The translations under genes were made by a program, and so were the position numbers. This document shows, piece after piece, positions 1 to 12,900 of a stretch of DNA of 64,000 nt. Below the pieces are notes generated by a model, which searched no databases, had not been told where the DNA came from, and saw only the letters and a program-made list of their open reading frames with translations. How positions within the stretch are numbered: position 1 is the stretch's first letter; each line of letters starts with the position of its first letter. The stretch covers positions 4,791,501 through 4,855,500 of the forward strand of contig NC_060018.1 of assembly GCF_021134715.1 (NCBI RefSeq), read 5' to 3'. The DNA comes from Daphnia pulex. Taxonomy: Eukaryota; Arthropoda; Branchiopoda; Diplostraca; Daphniidae.

Positions 1-3000
1 TATCGACCTAAAGTCAGTCGCCAGCTTGCCCAAAGTGTTGTGTGTACGCTGCCCTGTTGTTGTATGTGTATCGAGCATTTGGGCTCCAAAATGCGTTTTT
101 GATATTCATGAAATTCCAATGCGAGGGGGGATACTTTTTTTTCTTCTAGGAAATGAATCTGCTTCTGGAGGACGTTGGGCACACACACATACACGACACC
201 AACGGTGGATCACACCGGATCGCACCGAAATACAAAATGGTGTTGTTGCTCGGCCGGTTTTGCCAACCGGAGCCACTCGTTTTCTTTGTTTTTTTGTTTG
301 TTTGTTTTTTCGTGTCGAAGAGAAGAAGAAAGACAACTCGATTATTTCGACGAACCTTTCTGACCTCAACGCCTGTCGTGAAACGTTTTTGTAGCCAGGG
401 CCTCCCAGGACTGGTGATGTATGTGACCCAACTCTCTCCGGATTTTTCTCCTTTTGTGTGTGTTGGGTTTGGTGCGCGCTTGGTGTTATGGCAGATTGTA
501 GCTATGAGTGCTAGTCGTCGGTATAGTGTTTCAACGGCCAGAAAACACGACGGCCAACACGGCGTATAGTAGGAGCGCAGGGAGAGAGAGAGGGAAATTC
601 GTTCCACTATTGAGATTTCCTGGAATGTTTGGGGGTTGTTTTTTTCTTTTTCGTTTCGGTTGTCCCGCGAGAGAGCCAACAAAACGCAGAGGCTCGTCGA
701 CGCGGCTTCGAATTTCACAGGAAATTTCCTCATTTTGAGTCTTTTCTTTTTTTTTCTTTCCATCACTTTTTCACCTCCCGAGTTTCTCTCTGTTTCACTC
801 AATCTCTTCGCATAGCGGCCGGCCCCATTAAGAAATGAACATAACAAGCACACACACACACGCCAACAACTTGTCTTCCTCTATTTTTCCGCCCTTCTTT
901 CCCCCTCGACTTTGTCGCCTATGTATATATCCCTGTGCGGGATATGTACTGAGCCCAATTTCTTTTCTTTCTCTCTCTCTCTCCCAATTATCCGGGAAAA
1001 TGAAACGAGACACTCTGTCCAACTTGATGGTAATCTATTCTGCCCTGTTCGTTATGAGTCAAACGCACTGGCGAAGGGAAAAGAAGAAAAACAAAAAGGG
1101 CGGCAATCATTTGGAATACGAATTTTGTTCGGGTTTGACTGAATTATTTTCGCCCCCACCAGACCAGTTTTGCCTCGTTTACTTCTCCGCCAAATGTCAG
1201 CAGAAACAGCAGCAGCGACATAAAACAGAAAATGCCGTCGCTGATAAGCCATTAACGATGAGATGGCTCGACGTCATCTTAATCATTTAAATGAGCCTTT
1301 CGTATCTTAAACAAACAAAATGTCCCGTTGGAGTTTTTTTTTTCTTTTCTTTTTTTCTTGTTTTGCTTTCAGTGTAGACTAGGATCGGTGGTGCGAGTCG
1401 AATCGACTTGGAAATTTCTTGGTGAAGAAATAGGAAAAAGAAAAATAGAAATGGGGAAACATTTCTGAGCGATTCATTTCAATCACGTTGGACACATTTT
1501 AGATTGAACCAGCAGCCAGGGAGAAGTCGAAATGTAGGAAAATAAATAAATAAATCAAGTAAGAACTTGGTGAAATAGACAAATCAAATGAGGCATCGAG
1601 CGAATAGGACCGGTTTTATCTGTTAGCCAAGATGATTGATGGTGTCTGTCTGTCTATCATCGGCGTTACCGTTGGTAACGGATGGAAATCGTGCTCTGGG
1701 GCCCTTGATTTTGTACTAAATGTTGTTGTTGTCTGTTTTGTGTTGACAGAATATCGGTGGCGGCTGGAGGAGAACGAATGGAACAATGAGGAAAGGAGGC
1801 GTTCCCCTTCCATCCATCCCAACAGCAGGAAGTCGATCGGCTGAGTCGTTGGCTCTTTTGATATCTCCCCAGTCGGGACTCGGGAGAGAGAGACAACACG
1901 GAGAGTTGCGGCGAAGGGAAGAAAAAATAAAATAAAAAAATAAAAATGAACGCCAAAAGATTCCGGATGAGCGCGCGGACATGCAGCCCCCCTTTAACTG
2001 CACTCAACTCGGAGCGGATGGGCGGATCCTTTTTTTATTCCAAGACGAACTCGATTCACCTCCATTTCGGCCGACTACGACGACCAGGTAACAGGTAAGA
2101 AAAAAATCCATCCAAATAACAACATGTAACAACAATAACCCACCCAAGAAAGTGGAGGGGGGATATCATCTTTCGCTATTAGACGCATCCAAAAGTAGTA
2201 AACTTGAATTTCTTTTCTCCAAAATAAAATAAAAATAAAATAAAAAATAAAGTCAAACAAGACGGAGAGGGAATATGGCACATCATCAGTCCGGGATTTC
2301 TTTTCCCACTTTTTTTGTTGGGTTGTTACCGTGTTTCCTCACTCAGCGCGCAATGTCTACTCCCTCCATTTCCCAGTTGTTCATTATTTTATTTTTTCCC
2401 CGTCGTCCTTCCCGCTGGCTTTTTTTCTTTCTCTCTCTTTCTCTCTCTCCTCTTTATCCGGTCCGTGTGTGTGTGTGTGTATCGACGACTAGACGAGGGA
2501 TTGTGTTTGCGCGCATGCCCGTCCGTCGCTCGTGTGTCTGGGGCCGAGGGTTTAAAGCAACGCCAGCGTCGTTGTCTAGCCCGCAGTCTTCCGCTGGCTT
2601 CTCGACACTGCACACCTACTACTTGTACCTTGGGTCTGCCGAAACATTTTTGGACCGTTTCCTTCCATCCTCGTCATCCCCCCCCCCTTTATTTTTTTAA
2701 AAGCCAATTGCCTCCCCTCATTGGTTCGTTCGCTGTTCTTTTTCGCCTCCCTCTCATTCGTCTTGTCCTCTCTCCCGATATTACACGCCTTCGTCTCTTA
2801 AGACTTTGGTGATGGAATTATACATTATAGTGTTGTGTGTAGACACTGTCGGCTCATCAATCCTGATCATCATCATCCCAGTGAAAAACCCAGCGCACCT
2901 CCAAGGAAAAGTTCCAGCTCTCGGCCCAGCCCAACTTCAGTCAACTTTTTTTGGGAGGAATGCACAGAGGTTAGTTATTGCTTGGTTTCTATTCATCTTT

Positions 3001-4977
3001 TTTTTCTGTCTTCTGTCTTCTTCTTCCTTGAATTTTCATCCCCTCCAACCTCAACAACCGACAATTGATCTATCGAGTCGCCACACGACGACGACGTAAG
3101 GGAAGAAAAAATTGTTGAGGGCCGACTTTCCCTTATTGCTGTAGTCTCTTGCGCGTACCTCGCTGTACCTGGTATGACGGTGCTGGTGCTGGTGCAGCCG
3201 AGAACAGGGAAATCTTTTGTGTCCTGCTGTCTTTTTTTCTTTCTCTCTCTCCTTTTTTTTTGTATTTTTGACGTCCGTCGTTTCGGAAAATAGGCGCAGT
3301 GGCGTACGAAGGAAGAAGCCAGTCCAGTTCTTTTCTTTTCTTTCTTTTTTTGCAGGAACAATAGTGAAGTCTACAAGGCGAAGAAGGGAGAGAGACTTCT
3401 CTCTCTCTCTCTGTGCTGTGTGTATACAAATCACATCGAAATATATATTTATATTCAATTCTCTTGTTGTTTGGGACGGAGAATGGACCACAGGGCTCTA
3501 GGGGGAGATGGCATTCTGTGCACAGGCTCGTGAGTCGTGACTGTGCGGGGGCATGGGCTCTTAAATATCTATTTATACGTGTATAAATATGTACGGACTA
3601 TGCAGTCGAAATGGAGGGAAACCTTAAGCTTATAACACCCTCCGAGCTTCACTCTCTTCTCTTCTCTCTATCTCTCTCTCTCTCGCCATCTATCATCCTC
3701 TTTTCTATGGCGCAAGCAACGAAGCCTTACATCTTCCCCCCGAGTCATTTTTACGTAGAATCGGTGCGCTGCAACCGCCGCGCTGGTGGAGCCCAGCCGG
3801 AGCGTTTCAACGTCAACTTAACATTGAATATATCCACTGCGTCTTGTATATGTATATTGAATGATGGATTTGGATAATGAGCCTACCTGCATTGGCTGTC
3901 AGGGAGAGACCAAAAGGCAGTCGACCCTTTTGTGTTGTTTGGGTCGGGAGAAAGTTTGGGTCGGCGCTCCGGGAAACCAGCTCAAAAGTTAAACCTCTCC
4001 CACACCGGCGCTCACAAATGAAAGCAAATTCAATTCAGCCAAGAAACACAAGAGAGAGAGAGAGAGGAAAACGGTGTATGGGGGTTGTTGTCGATTCTAA
4101 ACCAACACCTGTTCTTTTATTCCTCGTCATTAATTGATCAGATGCTGCTGCGTGCTCCAGGATATCGTTCTGGTCCTTTCGTTTTTCCCCCCATTTTTGT
4201 TTTCTTCTTTGGATTCTTTTTTCTTTTTTTGACCGGATTTTTCCCCTGACGAAATCGATCATTAAGGTATTTCCTGGTTGGGTGAATTTGAGTCCACTAG
4301 TACTCATTAGAGCGTGACGGCAACTCGGTGGGCGCAGATCGTCGACAGTCAGGTCACGGCCATTTTTTCTTTTCTTTTTCTTTCTTGTTCTTTCCCCGTT
4401 TTGTTTATCTTAGATTTGATCGTCATCCCAGCTCTTTTCTTTCATTGACGTCAATAAAATACATTCAAATCGCTGGTGCGTAACTTTGAGACAACCGTTC
4501 CCGTCGTTTCGATGGCACCGCCTCGGCACAACTCCCGTACGCTCTTGTTTGACAATTTGAAATGTAAATTGTCGCGCCAAATTCAAGACATTTTTCCTTT
4601 TTCTTTTCCTGTTATTTGCCTTGCGTGTTTTTCATCCGGTTTGTTTTTTTCTCGACGTTTGTTGAGAAAAGGAAAGGGTCTGAATGGATTGAGAGAGGAC
4701 CGAGTGGATCGGCAACGTCAGCCAATCCGCTCGCCCATTAATTCGCCGATGCGCTGCCTTTTGAACGGATAGGACACGAACGAGAATTTCTTTTTGTCTT
4801 TTTTAAATATATTAACGATTTCTGGCGGTTGTGACATTTGCCTCGCTCTCTTCCGCAATTATTCACAGTTTCTCTCGTGAAACGATATCACTGTGTGTGG
4901 GTGTTTCGAATGATAATCCCTCCCATCCTGTCTATATGTGCGCCACCACCGATCCCCCCTTAACGTTCCCTGCACAC

Positions 4978-4980
<3 letters not shown>

Positions 4981-5008
<28 letters not shown>
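4981..5008. repeat. (TG)n microsatellite
   Basis: Uninterrupted TG dinucleotide run of about 14 units, one of many in the first 28 kb. Confidence 0.95.
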
Positions 5009-5010
<2 letters not shown>

Positions 5011-5636
5011 GTGTATGAATTATTGATTGATAAGCTAGTCGCCCATTTTTTCCCCTTTTTTTCGATTCTTTTCTCTCCTTTTTTTTGGAAGTATCTTTCC
5101 CCTCCTTCCGTTCCGGGAGCCCTCCCGGCGATCCAATAAAGAGACTTTTGGTCACACATGGACGAACCCATATATTATCCCGCATAATCCTATCCATTAA
5201 GCCTTGCCTCTCTCGTACCGAGCCACTGTCTCTAGCTCCATCCACTGCCGTTCGTCAAACATCTGCAGCTTCTTCTTCTTTTTCTTCCTTTTATTTTTCT
5301 TTCTTTCTCTTTTTGTCGCATCCGGCGATTTTACAAGCGCTCATAACATGCGCGTCTACACTGTTTTTATGCGCACAAAAAAAAAGGCATAGAACCGCAG
5401 GAATGGTCGAAAAAAAGGAGGAGGAAGAAGAAGAAGCTACTGTGTATAGATATGAAAAGAGGGATACAAAAGAGCCTAGCGAATGAGAGAAAGAAAAGAA
5501 AATGATAATCATAAAAAAAATGCACATAAAAAAAGAAAAAAAGAAGCCTTTTCCTTCCTTCCTTCTCCCAGACCCGTATGGAATTTACACAGCGACTTAC
5601 GACCGTGTGCGGATACCCGCAAGATGAGGGGGGCCA

Positions 5637-5716
5637 TATACTATATATATATTGTATATATTGTATACCAGTGTATATCTTATATATATATATATATATA
5701 GTGTGTGTGTGTGTGT
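5637..5716. repeat. Compound (TA)n/(GT)n microsatellite
   Basis: An imperfect TATA-rich stretch leads into about ten TA units and then about eight GT units. Alternating purine-pyrimidine DNA of this kind is prone to unwinding and length change. Confidence 0.9.
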
Positions 5717-8291
5717 AGTTGTAGTCGTCGATAACTCTTTTTCTCTCCCGCACGTTCCGGTTGCCACCGAATCTCTCCCGGCCCAATGGAAATGAACTCG
5801 GGGACATGCGGACCCATCACGAGTATCCCACAGCGAATATAATGGAATCGTTAACTCACAAACATGTGAGTGAAGAGGGAAAAAGAGAAAAAAAGAAGAA
5901 GAAAAGAAGAAGAAAGGAATGAGAACGAGGAAAGGACAGACGAGACACACACACACACAAAGGAAACCTTACGTCGTGCATTCTGGCATTGCCAATGGTG
6001 ACTGAAGAAGAAGGTGACTAACGACCCGCAACGGTTGTAACAGTAAAAAAGAAGAGAGAGAAAAAATAGAAGGAGCGACAAGTCAAAGAAGACCCTCAAC
6101 AGAGGAAAAAGAAGAAAGGAAGAAACAGATAAAAGGGGACAAAAGAAAATGTAAATATAATCAAAGACGGGTGATGTGGGGTGGGGTGGAAAGAATAAGG
6201 AAACCCGATTCACATGTACGTGATCGCCGATTCGGCGTACGCGAGAAAACCCAAAGGTGCGGCTTAATTATATTTCTATCAAAAATGTGACCGAAACCAA
6301 AAGTCACACTCATCAATTTATTATATACATACATTTTTTTGCTGTCCTTCTAGAGTTTCTTTTTTATTTATTATATTATATTATTTTTTTGGGTGGGTTG
6401 TTTGTCGTGTGAGTGCCGTGTGTCCTCGTTGACTTGTCCCTCAATTCTCTCCCGTAAATGGTCACTTCCGTCGACGTGGGTGCGTGCACCTCTTTGTGCC
6501 TCGGCACTATATAGCGACTTGTTTGTTCTGATCAAATATTTGTTTTATTACCGACGTTCTTTTCTCTTCTTCTACTTCTTCTTCTTCTTCTTTTTTCCCC
6601 ACTCGTCAGTGCGCGTTGCTCCTGTATGGATTCTTGTGGAAAGACAACAACTCGCGCACAATCCCCCACAGAAACGTGAACAATTTTTGGGGTCCCCTTC
6701 TCCAGCCTATGCGACGGAGGGCCTCGTTGCGGACTCGATGTATGTGCGATGGGCGTCGGCTGTATTTTTCTTTTTTTCTTCCGCCCCACCTTGGCCTCTC
6801 TTATTCGAGCCTGGCACAATGGCTTCTTCCTTTTGTTGCATCGAGTGTCTGTAGAGGTCTCTCGACAGTCGTCTGGCTTCCTTCCTCTCCTGGTCGATGT
6901 AACTTTTTTTTGGCTGCTTTTAATTCGATATACATTCCCTTTGCTCTTTTTTATTTGTGTGTGTGTGTGTGACGGCCTGGGCCTCGTCCCCTCACCTGTC
7001 CGCGCGAGCCAGTCAGTTCGTTCTCCTTTTTGCGTTTGTTATTTTTTTTTATCGTCTTGGTTGTCAACGTTACGTCCTTTCTTTTTTCTTTTTTTCTTTT
7101 TATACGGCGTGTCGTGTCAGTGTATGTGGAAGCTATAAAGAAAACAACAGTGCGCGGATGCATCGGGAAATTACCAAAATGAGAGGGGAAAGAAAGAAAA
7201 AGAAAAGAGAAAATCTCACAAATCGTGACGAGTTCAAACCGCAGCTACTGGATGGCTGTGCAGATCACCGTTAGATCAGGTCGTCTATTCCCCGGATGGG
7301 TCCCCCTTTATTTTCGTTTGGTTAACGCAGCAGCTAATATTCTTTATCAAAAAGTCCTTCATTTCTTTTTTTCGTCTGAAACTTTTTTTTTTTAGCTTTT
7401 TTCTTTTTCCCCGAGTCGAATTTTGTGGCTGCTGAGGGCAGACGAAGGGGTCAAAGTCTTTGGGTCGATATCAAGACAAACTTTTTCTTTTTTCCACCTT
7501 TTTTTATTACGTCGCCTTTTACAAGACAAAGAAGAGGAACAAAGTATTCAAGAAAACATGGTGGCAATCGAGAGATACCAGGCCGAACCTTCATGTTCTT
7601 CTTCTTCCCACCACCCAGAGTCGCCCACATATAAACCCTCAACCCGTTTTCCATTTTATTTCATTTTTCAGGGAAAAAAAAGAGAACACGAGATAAAAAA
7701 GAAACAAATAACAGGTCCCTTGGCAAGTTCGTAGAAGGCAATACGAATGGATCAATGTCGTCTGAAAAAAGTAAATCGACGACGACGACGACGACGAATT
7801 TAACTATGGGAAGTGTCGTCGAGCTGCGAGGGGGAAATAATGATGATGGAAGGGCCATTTGAATTTGTGTTGTCTCGAGTGTTGTATGTCTGTGGTTACG
7901 TGTGTGTGTCTACGTACGATCCTTTTGATTTGAAAATGAGCGAGCAGCCGACTATGAGTTGTTGCGTGTCGACTCTACTACCAGACGGACAGACAAAGGG
8001 AAGGCGTTTGTTGACCGAGATAAGAAGAACAGAACAAAAAACAAAAATAAAAGGGAAAACATCTAACGAAGTGACAAGTTTCAATCAAAAGAATCACCAA
8101 ATGGTCGATGTGTGAACATTTTCTGGCCTCCTCTCGCAACTCTCTCCCGTTTCCTGTAACGTTTTTTTTTTGTTCTGTCTGTCTCCCCCCACTTCCATCT
8201 TGAACAAATTCAAATATTCAAAAAGGGAATTTTGTTGCGGTGGAGACTGGCAACGCCCATCGCCAGTGTAGTTTTTTGTGCAATGCTTTTT

Positions 8292-8293
<2 letters not shown>

Positions 8294-8325
<32 letters not shown>
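8294..8325. repeat. (TG)n microsatellite
   Basis: About 16 uninterrupted TG units, the longest clean dinucleotide run I noticed in the left part of the window. Confidence 0.95.
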
Positions 8326-8326
<1 letters not shown>

Positions 8327-9391
8327 CGTTGATGGATGGAAGCCCAACTAGTTAATGTCTGTCCGTACGATTTGATTCAGACGATACGCCGCCGCCACAC
8401 AAAAAAAAAACTTATCGCGCTGGCACATTTGATTATATTCGAGAGAAAATTGTCTTCCTTCGTTTTAATTGATTGAAGCTGCTCCGTGACAGACCACACC
8501 ACATCCAGACTGTAGATTATGTACATAACATTTTGCGTGAGTGAGCATTAACACACTCACACACACACACAAGTTTACAAATGCTCAATTCTCCTTATTC
8601 TCCCCCCTGTTGTTTGCAAATGGCGCCGTTGCTTTTCGTCAGCATCAATTGTTGTTAGGATTCGGGAGTCGAGCCTATTGTTTCCGGCTTTCCGAGATTG
8701 TGGCCGGTTGCCATGAGCGGCGACGTTGCTATAATGGGTTAATTAGTGAGCAATGCAACGGAAAAAAAGGGGGGGGGGAACGACGGGCAAGTTCGTGGCG
8801 GCGGCGTTGCTTAATGGCAAATGTGTGGGGCGCTGCAAAGGATCGACCCACTTAGTAGCTCGGTAATGATCCGTCGGGAAACCCAAAAGATTTATCCCGC
8901 ATATACATATCTAGTCGAGATAAGGAATTGAAACAAGAGTTCGGCCGCTGCCTCTATATAAGAGTTTATAACAATGTTTGGTGTTGGGAATGAACTACGG
9001 AGCAGAGAAAGGGGATGCCACCATTTGATATAGGAACAGGAATCTGGAATGGAGGCTCTCGTGTAACCGAGAGACATCACGCTATCCGCCATTGTATCGT
9101 GCATCCTTTTTTTTTAGAGGGGGGTCTTCTAAATCTGTCGAGGATTTGCGCTCGACGGGATGGACTTAATCTAAGCGCTGCTCGCATAGCATTTTCGTGT
9201 GTATTTGAGGTTATTACGCCCGTACTTCCTCTCTCTCTCTCGCTCTTGCCGGAACTGATTTCCATTTGATTAAATCCATTTGAACGGAAACTACTTGCGC
9301 TGATAATTCCCCATTTCGACGTGACTACCACCGCCCTTGTCATTTTGTTGGTATTCAACGACAATTTTCTTTTTTTTTTTTTTCTATTCAG

Positions 9392-9530
9392 GATCGTTCG
9401 TGAAGCGGCCATCTTGTGGACGCCGTGATAACGAAATGGCGTCGCCCCAGCACGATGGAACGTTCGGGAGAAAAGGCGCTGCCAAACGGGGCGAAATGAA
9501 CAATCCTCGTCCGTAGAGCCCACGCCACCG
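9392..9530 (+). other. Probable internal non-coding exon (host-transcript candidate)
   Basis: A 139-nt segment is flanked by a strong 3' splice site (a long T tract ending CTATTCAG) and a strong 5' splice site (ACCG followed by GTAAGTG). Its base composition is balanced, unlike the simple repeats around it. All three plus-strand frames contain a stop, and the longest one starting with ATG (9436) gives only a 26-residue peptide, so I read it as a non-coding or 5'-untranslated exon. It contains GCCATCTTG, a YY1/Pho-like motif. It lies about 16 kb upstream of the miR-87 hairpins on the same strand and could belong to their primary transcript; that link is inference. Confidence 0.45.
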
Positions 9531-9872
9531 GTAAGTGTGAACGAAAAATTTGTTGTGTTGCCTAAAAGAATGATGTGTGATCGGTGAGCCGACGCCGTGC
9601 TGGGTGTTGGTTCTACATAACGGGTGTTGCTGCAGTTCAGTAGTAGGAGTAGTAGTGGGCTGGCTGTGTGTGTATATATAGACTCATCTTTTCTTTACCT
9701 GGTTCCACTCCATTTTGGTCGTGAACATTATTACGTACCTGATCAGGAGCTTTAATGAGACTCATTGGAGAAGCCGTTAAGGGTCTCTGTGATCATCATC
9801 GTCATCATCGCCATCGTATTTCAATTCCAAATAAGGGGATGGTGGAGAATGGAGGCAGGGATGGGAGAATTG

Positions 9873-9900
9873 GGAGAGAGAGAGAGAGAGAGAGAGAGAG
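9873..9900. repeat. (GA)n microsatellite
   Basis: Clean GAGAGA run. Arthropod GAGA-factor proteins bind such repeats, but nothing here shows this one is functional. Confidence 0.95.
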
Positions 9901-12900
9901 TTATAGGACCGGCGGCGTTCAACGGACGCCGGACCCAGAAAAATAATAAAATCTAAAATCAAAAGAACGCCCCGTTCTCTTTGTCTTTGTAGACGTTACC
10001 TGTGTGTGTGTGTGTGTGCTGATTATGTGTCACATGTAAACCGTCGAACGAAAGTTGCCGGTTCTTCTTTTTCTATTTTGTTTTTCCTCCTCCAACAATT
10101 TTTGAGGGTGTGGGAAAAAAAACAAAAAAAAAAAAAACAAACGTCGAAGTTAAAAACCCTAATGAGGTTATAAGGTTTCCCCTGGCTGATCTTTTTTTGT
10201 TAGATGATGGCATCTTCGTGCCGCATGTCGATCCGAGATATTTGTTGATTACAGACGCGGTAAATACCCCAAGTCGTTCAAACACACGCAACTTGTCCGG
10301 CCCGTGAGTTAAAAAAAAGACGATGGACAAGTTGAAGCGCTGGAACCGAGAAAACCCAAAAAGAAAATTTGACGATGATTGCATTCCGTTGGTAGCGTCA
10401 TACCCTAGTCCAATCATCTTTGCTCGAGTCGTTTGAGTCCAAACGAAAATGCACAACAAGTCAATGGGAAATGGAAGGGAATTTTTTCTTGGTTTCTCTT
10501 GTTTTGTTTTGATGACGCCCGTGTGCGGTATAACTTAATTCGACTCGACCAGCACCAGAGTTCTTCTTCCTTTTCCCTTTGTCTCTTTCTAGCAATCGAA
10601 TGTCAGGGTCTAATGATCATTCATTTTCTTCGTTTTGTTTTTGTTTTGTTTTTTTGTTTTTTCACCCGTTTGGAAAATCCCGGGGCCGGTTGGTGGTGGT
10701 GACGACGCCGCCGCCGCCGCCGCCGCCGCTTCTTTCTTTTTCTTTCCAACCGTTTGCCTCCGCCGGTCCGAGTCCAAGGCCGCGACTAATCCAGCCCCTT
10801 CTCCTCCCCCACATCCCCCCACCAACCAAAAAAAAAAAAAAGGTGTATGGAGCACCTTTGCTGCTGCAGTCGAGACTCTCTCACGGTTATTCACGCGTAC
10901 CACTCTGGACGTCTAGGCGTTGCATTCCCGCATAGTTTTCGTCCTTTTCTTCTTCTTCTATTGAGCGGTGGCGGGGGTATATCATCTGACTCTCTCTCTC
11001 TCTCATTCTCCCTTGATTCGTCGAAAGAGCACGTTGAACTTTTTGAACGGGGGGTCCCTCTCACTCGAACGTGGCCAAGCGCTGCTGCTGCTACGTACCA
11101 CGTCGATGTCGGCACGTTGAAATTTTTGGTTTTTTTTCCCCATTTCTTTTCCCCCCTTGGTCGTTCTGTACCAGTTCCCTTATAAGGTCGCCTCAAAATG
11201 ATTCGACAAGGCGCACAAAACATCTTTTTTTTTTTATTTTTGAAGAAGAACCACCTGTTTTTTTTTTCTTCTTTGCGTGATGAGGATCTTTCGTGATGAG
11301 TAGCGACGTTTCCGTCGTGTCAGCGCGGCCCACCTTTTCAACTTACCAGCCGACCGAAACGTTACCACCGAGAAGAAGAAGAAGAAAAAAAAAGGAATCT
11401 GAAAGAGATGGTGGGAGAGAAGAGAGAAGAGGACGAAGAAGAAGAAGTCGGAGAATAATAATAGTTGTAGACAATCGTGCAGCAGCGTGAATTCCCCGAT
11501 TCTTTTTTTCTTCTTCTCTCCATCTGGAGGAAAAAAAGAGGGCGCTCTAAACAACAACAACAACAACCGCACGACAAAAAAAAAAGAAGAGGAAGAAAGG
11601 CGAAATGAAAAACATTTGGGTAAAAGAAAAAGAAGAAGAAGAAGAAGAGGTTTTATAAGCCTGCGGGAGCTGCTGCTGGTGAGGGAGCCAACTTACCTTG
11701 ACCAAGGACGTTGTGACGTCACCACCAGCAGGATGTGAACATGATCGTAAAATATAATCATCTCTCCCCTTTTTCCCGCCTCTCCACTACTCTTTGGCTT
11801 GATCCCGACCGAAGAAGATGAAGAAGAAGAAGAAATTTCCGAGTTTTCCAGAGGTGTGTGTGACTAGGGTGGGTGGGTGGTACCTGGTGGTGGTGGTTGG
11901 ATACAAGAGGAGGACGCCTATGGTTTGAAAGAAAAGAAAAGAAAAAAGAAAGAGAGAGAGAGAGAGAAAAAATGCGTTTAATTGATATAACGATTCCTCC
12001 TTTTTCTGGAACCGCTTGGAATGCCTTCGTGTGTCATTTAAGGTCTTTTTATTTTTACTTCTTCCCATATTTTATTGTCGGTTAGAAGAGAATGAGCCCA
12101 AGAAGTGGTTGATGAAAAGAGGGGCCAACCGAGAGAGAACTGGATAAAGCAAGTAGTAGGGGAAATAAAAGCTTTAGAGTCCTCCAAGGGGAACAAAAGT
12201 GGCAGCCAAGAAAGACGAAGAAGAAGAAGAAAAAGAAAAAGAAGAGAGAAAAAAAAGAAAGAAAGAAGTCCGGTAACGTTTTTCCAACGCAGTCTCGTCC
12301 GAACCGGATGAATCAAACTCTAATAGCGATGACGGAATACGGTGGTCATACAATCGAGTCGAAATGCAGCCAACAGCAGAGGCCCAGAGTTGCTGAGTCA
12401 CTTCCAACGCCGCCCGCTCTTCCAGCAGCGCTGGAAACAAAAGAAATAAAGAAGAAAAATGAGGGGAAAATCCTGAACCAAAAAATAAAATTCAATAGAA
12501 TTGGACATCCGCGAGAGACTCTAGCTACTACTCCGGCGGACAGCACCGTTGACAAACAACAACAGGTTTCGAAAATATTAACCCAAAAAAAAAAAAAACC
12601 CTGGGCATGAAAGATTAGTCCGTGCGATGATGGAATTTCCAGTCCATGAACCGGAATCTAAAAAAAGAAATAAATAAACATGTAGTATTCCCCCTCGTGC
12701 CAAAGCCGGAAGGGCGTTTACCTCTCGACTGTCAAAAAAAGGGGAAGAAGGAAAAAAAAAAAGAGAAAAAAGATTTGTGTGCGGCTGTAAAAAAAAACCC
12801 TCCCGTTTCACTGCAAGGGCCGTCTAGTCGCTTGTTCTCTCCTCATCCGCTGTCGGATTGCAACCGAAAAACAAAAAAACAAGGACAAATCCGGGGGCCA

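Larger units (their letters stand above)
1..9391. other. Gene-free, microsatellite-rich DNA
   Basis: I see no protein gene here. Open frames are short, overlap on both strands and are built from simple-sequence translation such as runs of Phe, Ser, Arg or Lys. The DNA is full of polypyrimidine and polypurine tracts and of GT, GA, TC and AT repeats. Isolated splice-like signals exist, for example a donor-like CAG/GTAAGA near 2095, but I cannot assemble them into a gene. It could be intergenic DNA or a very long intron of a gene lying outside the window. Confidence 0.6.

Noticed and set aside
146-859. 237-residue minus-strand frame and many similar frames in the first 28 kb
   Set aside because: Translations are runs from simple repeats, overlap on both strands, and show no domain or splice support.
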